This document shows positions 62,102 to 64,000 of a DNA stretch of 64,000 nucleotides, one piece after another. The DNA comes from Methanolobus vulcani. Its GTDB lineage: Archaea > Halobacteriota > Methanosarcinia > Methanosarcinales > Methanosarcinaceae. The stretch's first letter is position 1. The number at the start of each line of letters is the position of its first letter. Below the pieces are notes generated by a model. That model did no database searches. It was not told the DNA's origin and was given only the letters and a program-made list of their open reading frames with translations. Location of the stretch: the NCBI RefSeq assembly GCF_900100715.1, contig NZ_FNCA01000010.1, positions 1 to 64,000 on the forward strand. The letters are read 5' to 3'. A program made the translations under genes and the position numbers.

Positions 62102-64000
62102 TTAACTCAGGTCAACTTTCCCATTTAGCTCCTCATACTTTGCCACAGCATTCGGAGTATTAAGCAATATCTTTCTTATCCTGTTATACACACTCGGGTT
62201 GTTCTCAGGGTCGAGCTTGTTCAGGAAACCAAGCATCATTTCCACAAGTGGAACATGATATTCTTCTTCCATCCTGTCGATGTTGGCAAGCACGTTGAGA
62301 GTGTTTACAGTATTATATTCATTCACCGTAGCCAGTTTTGGAATAATTTCAGTTAGAAGTTCCCTTCCTTTTTCAGTTTGCAGGGATCTCTTCCTGTTGA
62401 AAGAGAAACTTGCAAAAAGAGCTCTCTGGTCATTTGCCTGCTCAATCCTGAAAGTTTCCGATTTTTCAACCTGCCTTACAAGGTCAGTTACATCATCTCC
62501 GCTGCTGCTTCCAATAACTCTCAGGTAAGCTTCCCAGCTGACCGGATTCTTTTCAGCTTCTTTCTGGTAATTCTGCATAAGCCCAATTTTGTCAGATGCG
62601 GAACTATCAAGGTAAAGACCAAATGCCACCAACTTGTCAGTGGCATTTTGTGCAGTTTCGAACTGCTTTCTGATAATCTCATGGATGACCGGAGTATCAA
62701 GAGTTGAAAGAATAGACAGGCATTTGTTCTTCAATTGTCGACACTTGATTTCATGAACCTGCTGCTCAAGGTAATCTAAACTATCAACTATCTTTGCATT
62801 GCAAGCCTCATAGAGTGACATGAGACTATCTTCATGTTTGCTTGCTATTGCTTTGAGTAGTTTCTGTTTTACTTCATACAACAACTGGTAGCTGTGTGAG
62901 AACTTCTCATCTTCCACAGATTCAAAGATTGTCAGGAACTGTGCACCTGTCCTCTCCATCAGATCAAGATCCATAATGAGTTCGTGGAAAAGATCTGTGA
63001 ACTCTTCAGATGGCAAATCACTGCCATCTTTGATCAGCTTCATCTTCTCGGAATCTACTATCCTGTAGAACGCAAGGAACCTGTTAATAAGGTCTGAGTC
63101 TGTTTTAGCTTGCAGTATCAATTCATCGATAGTTGCATCATGAACGAGTTTTCCAAAGAACGAATAGTTACGGTTAAGGGACAGGAATGCAGGTTTATCA
63201 ACATTGTTGATAATAATTTCCTGTTCCTCGGCTGTCATGCGCTCCATGACTTCAGCAAGGTCATTACCGTTCTCATCCACAAGTGCAGCACATATTGGCA
63301 ATTCCCAGAAGGACGCTCCTTCCGGAACTTCCTGTTTAAAGGATAAGGTGCATTTTCTTTCCTCTTCACTGTATGAAGAATCAACATGAAGTACAGGGAA
63401 TTGTGTCTGTTTCAACCATATGTCCGCCATATCTTTGAAATCTATGCCGGAAACTTCTTTCATAACATCGATCCATTGCCAGCTTGTAGCATTAGAATGC
63501 TTATATCTGGAATGATAAGCATCCAGAGCTTTTACAAAAGTCTCTTTTCCCATCATGGTCTGTATCATATTCACAAATTCAGGAGCTTTGACATAGGTAA
63601 CTGAACTAATGAGATCATCAGGGTCATTGAACCCATCAGGGATGATAGGCATTGAAGCTGCTCCCCTGTCAAGTGCAAAAGTTCCGGAACCCGGTGCAAG
63701 AAGTGTAAGCACTTCACCAAGACGGCTGTATTCCTCTCCGAAATGATATGCATGGTACATTCTTTCAATATGGACGGTAACAGCTTCGTTTAGCCAGATT
63801 TCAAAAGGGCTCCATCCTGTGACTTCTGAACCGTTCAGGTTGTGGTAGAACTCATGCACCTTAACTCTCATGAGATATTCAAAAGCATTGTCTGTCATCG
63901 CAGGGAATGGCATAATACGATTGGTGCTGATTGTGGTATTTCCCACATTTTCCATTCCACCGAAATTAGAATTCTGCATGCCGATCTCTCTGTAAACAGT
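62102..64000 (-). CDS. M1-family aminopeptidase (partial, runs off the right edge)
   Basis: At least 632 residues; the frame is open at the window edge, so the N-terminal domain is missing. The visible part begins with GGMENVGN (substrate N-terminus recognition), then the zinc site H-E-F-Y-H followed by 18 residues and Glu (HEXXHX18E, gluzincin M1). A long C-terminal ERAP1-like helical domain (about 270-625) follows. It removes N-terminal amino acids from peptides in the cytoplasm. It is not obviously tied to the metal-uptake genes. Confidence 0.93.
   Translation of the reverse strand, partial: TVYREIGMQNSNFGGMENVGNTTISTNRIMPFPAMTDNAFEYLMRVKVHEFYHNLNGSEVTGWSPFEIWLNEAVTVHIERMYHAYHFGEEYSRLGEVLTLLAPGSGTFALDRGAASMPIIPDGFNDPDDLISSVTYVKAPEFVNMIQTMMGKETFVKALDAYHSRYKHSNATSWQWIDVMKEVSGIDFKDMADIWLKQTQFPVLHVDSSYSEEERKCTLSFKQEVPEGASFWELPICAALVDENGNDLAEVMERMTAEEQEIIINNVDKPAFLSLNRNYSFFGKLVHDATIDELILQAKTDSDLINRFLAFYRIVDSEKMKLIKDGSDLPSEEFTDLFHELIMDLDLMERTGAQFLTIFESVEDEKFSHSYQLLYEVKQKLLKAIASKHEDSLMSLYEACNAKIVDSLDYLEQQVHEIKCRQLKNKCLSILSTLDTPVIHEIIRKQFETAQNATDKLVAFGLYLDSSASDKIGLMQNYQKEAEKNPVSWEAYLRVIGSSSGDDVTDLVRQVEKSETFRIEQANDQRALFASFSFNRKRSLQTEKGRELLTEIIPKLATVNEYNTVNTLNVLANIDRMEEEYHVPLVEMMLGFLNKLDPENNPSVYNRIRKILLNTPNAVAKYEELNGKVDLS

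Noticed and set aside
1-64000. CRISPR arrays, rRNA operons, prophage or integrase-linked attachment sites
   Set aside because: No regularly spaced repeats, no rRNA segments and no integrase gene were seen. The only tandem repeat is the 30-bp pair at 4515-4574, which has no spacers. The two tRNA 3' ends are not duplicated nearby.

Overview
The window comes from an archaeal chromosome, most likely a methylotrophic, cytochrome-containing methanogen of the Methanosarcinaceae (Methanolobus/Methanococcoides type). Support: a group II chaperonin (thermosome), diphthine synthase, a HerA-family ATPase, DUF357 and UPF0212 proteins, a DUF2119 protein, an FmdE-domain protein, a compact-motif iron-sulfur flavoprotein, a Ccm-type haem/cytochrome c maturation set, archaeal TATA boxes with several probable leaderless starts, GGTGAT-type ribosome sites, and two tRNA genes without encoded CCA. 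The genus is an inference; no rRNA is present.

Layout. 0-7 kb is a plastic region: the right end of an IS5-family element has cut off a multi-PAS histidine kinase, a second decayed copy of the same element lies at 3.8-4.35 kb, and between and after them are an ornithine cyclodeaminase/alanine dehydrogenase homologue, a secreted Cys-rich metzincin protease and small membrane proteins. 7.3-8.6 kb is a small secreted-protein/ArsR-type regulator locus with a perfect operator-like palindrome at the predicted transcription start. 9-11 kb holds a methyltransferase, an iron-sulfur flavoprotein and a DUF169 protein. 11.3-15.7 kb is an ABC importer of the iron-chelate/corrinoid class whose operon contains a radical SAM enzyme with the unusual CX5CX2C motif. 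16-18.5 kb has a membrane hydrolase, small proteins and a 96-bp structured inverted repeat. 18.5-22.3 kb carries a molybdopterin-domain lipoprotein and CcmA, CcmB and CcmC homologues with two small proteins between them. 22.3-33 kb is mostly housekeeping (OYE-family flavoenzyme, HAD phosphatase, BASS transporter, S4/FtsJ RNA methylase, DUF2119, thermosome, DphB, HerA-like, DUF357, UPF0212, PfkB kinase). 34.1-40.7 kb is a compact archaeal type IV pilus operon whose main pilin-like protein carries PKD and LamG domains. Then come an AmmeMemoRadiSam radical SAM protein, tRNA-Asn, a CAU-anticodon tRNA, and an intact LYT-type histidine kinase.

45.5-61.8 kb is the most interesting stretch. An FmdE/zinc-ribbon gene leads a five-gene Opp/Dpp-type importer on the plus strand. 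Converging on it is a minus-strand operon with a second Opp-type importer (lipoprotein SBP, two permeases, a fused double ATPase), a SAM methyltransferase and an ABC-2 type exporter. Upstream of that is a second methyltransferase followed by a CooC-type ATPase with the CXC metal motif. Together they look like a metal (probably nickel) or metal-chelate acquisition and handling system with possible synthesis and export of a small methylated ligand; this is inference. Two genes of the set are broken: the exporter permease by a perfect 5-bp tandem duplication, and the cooC-like gene by an in-frame TGA. The window ends inside an M1 aminopeptidase gene.

No CRISPR array, rRNA, prophage or replication origin was recognised.
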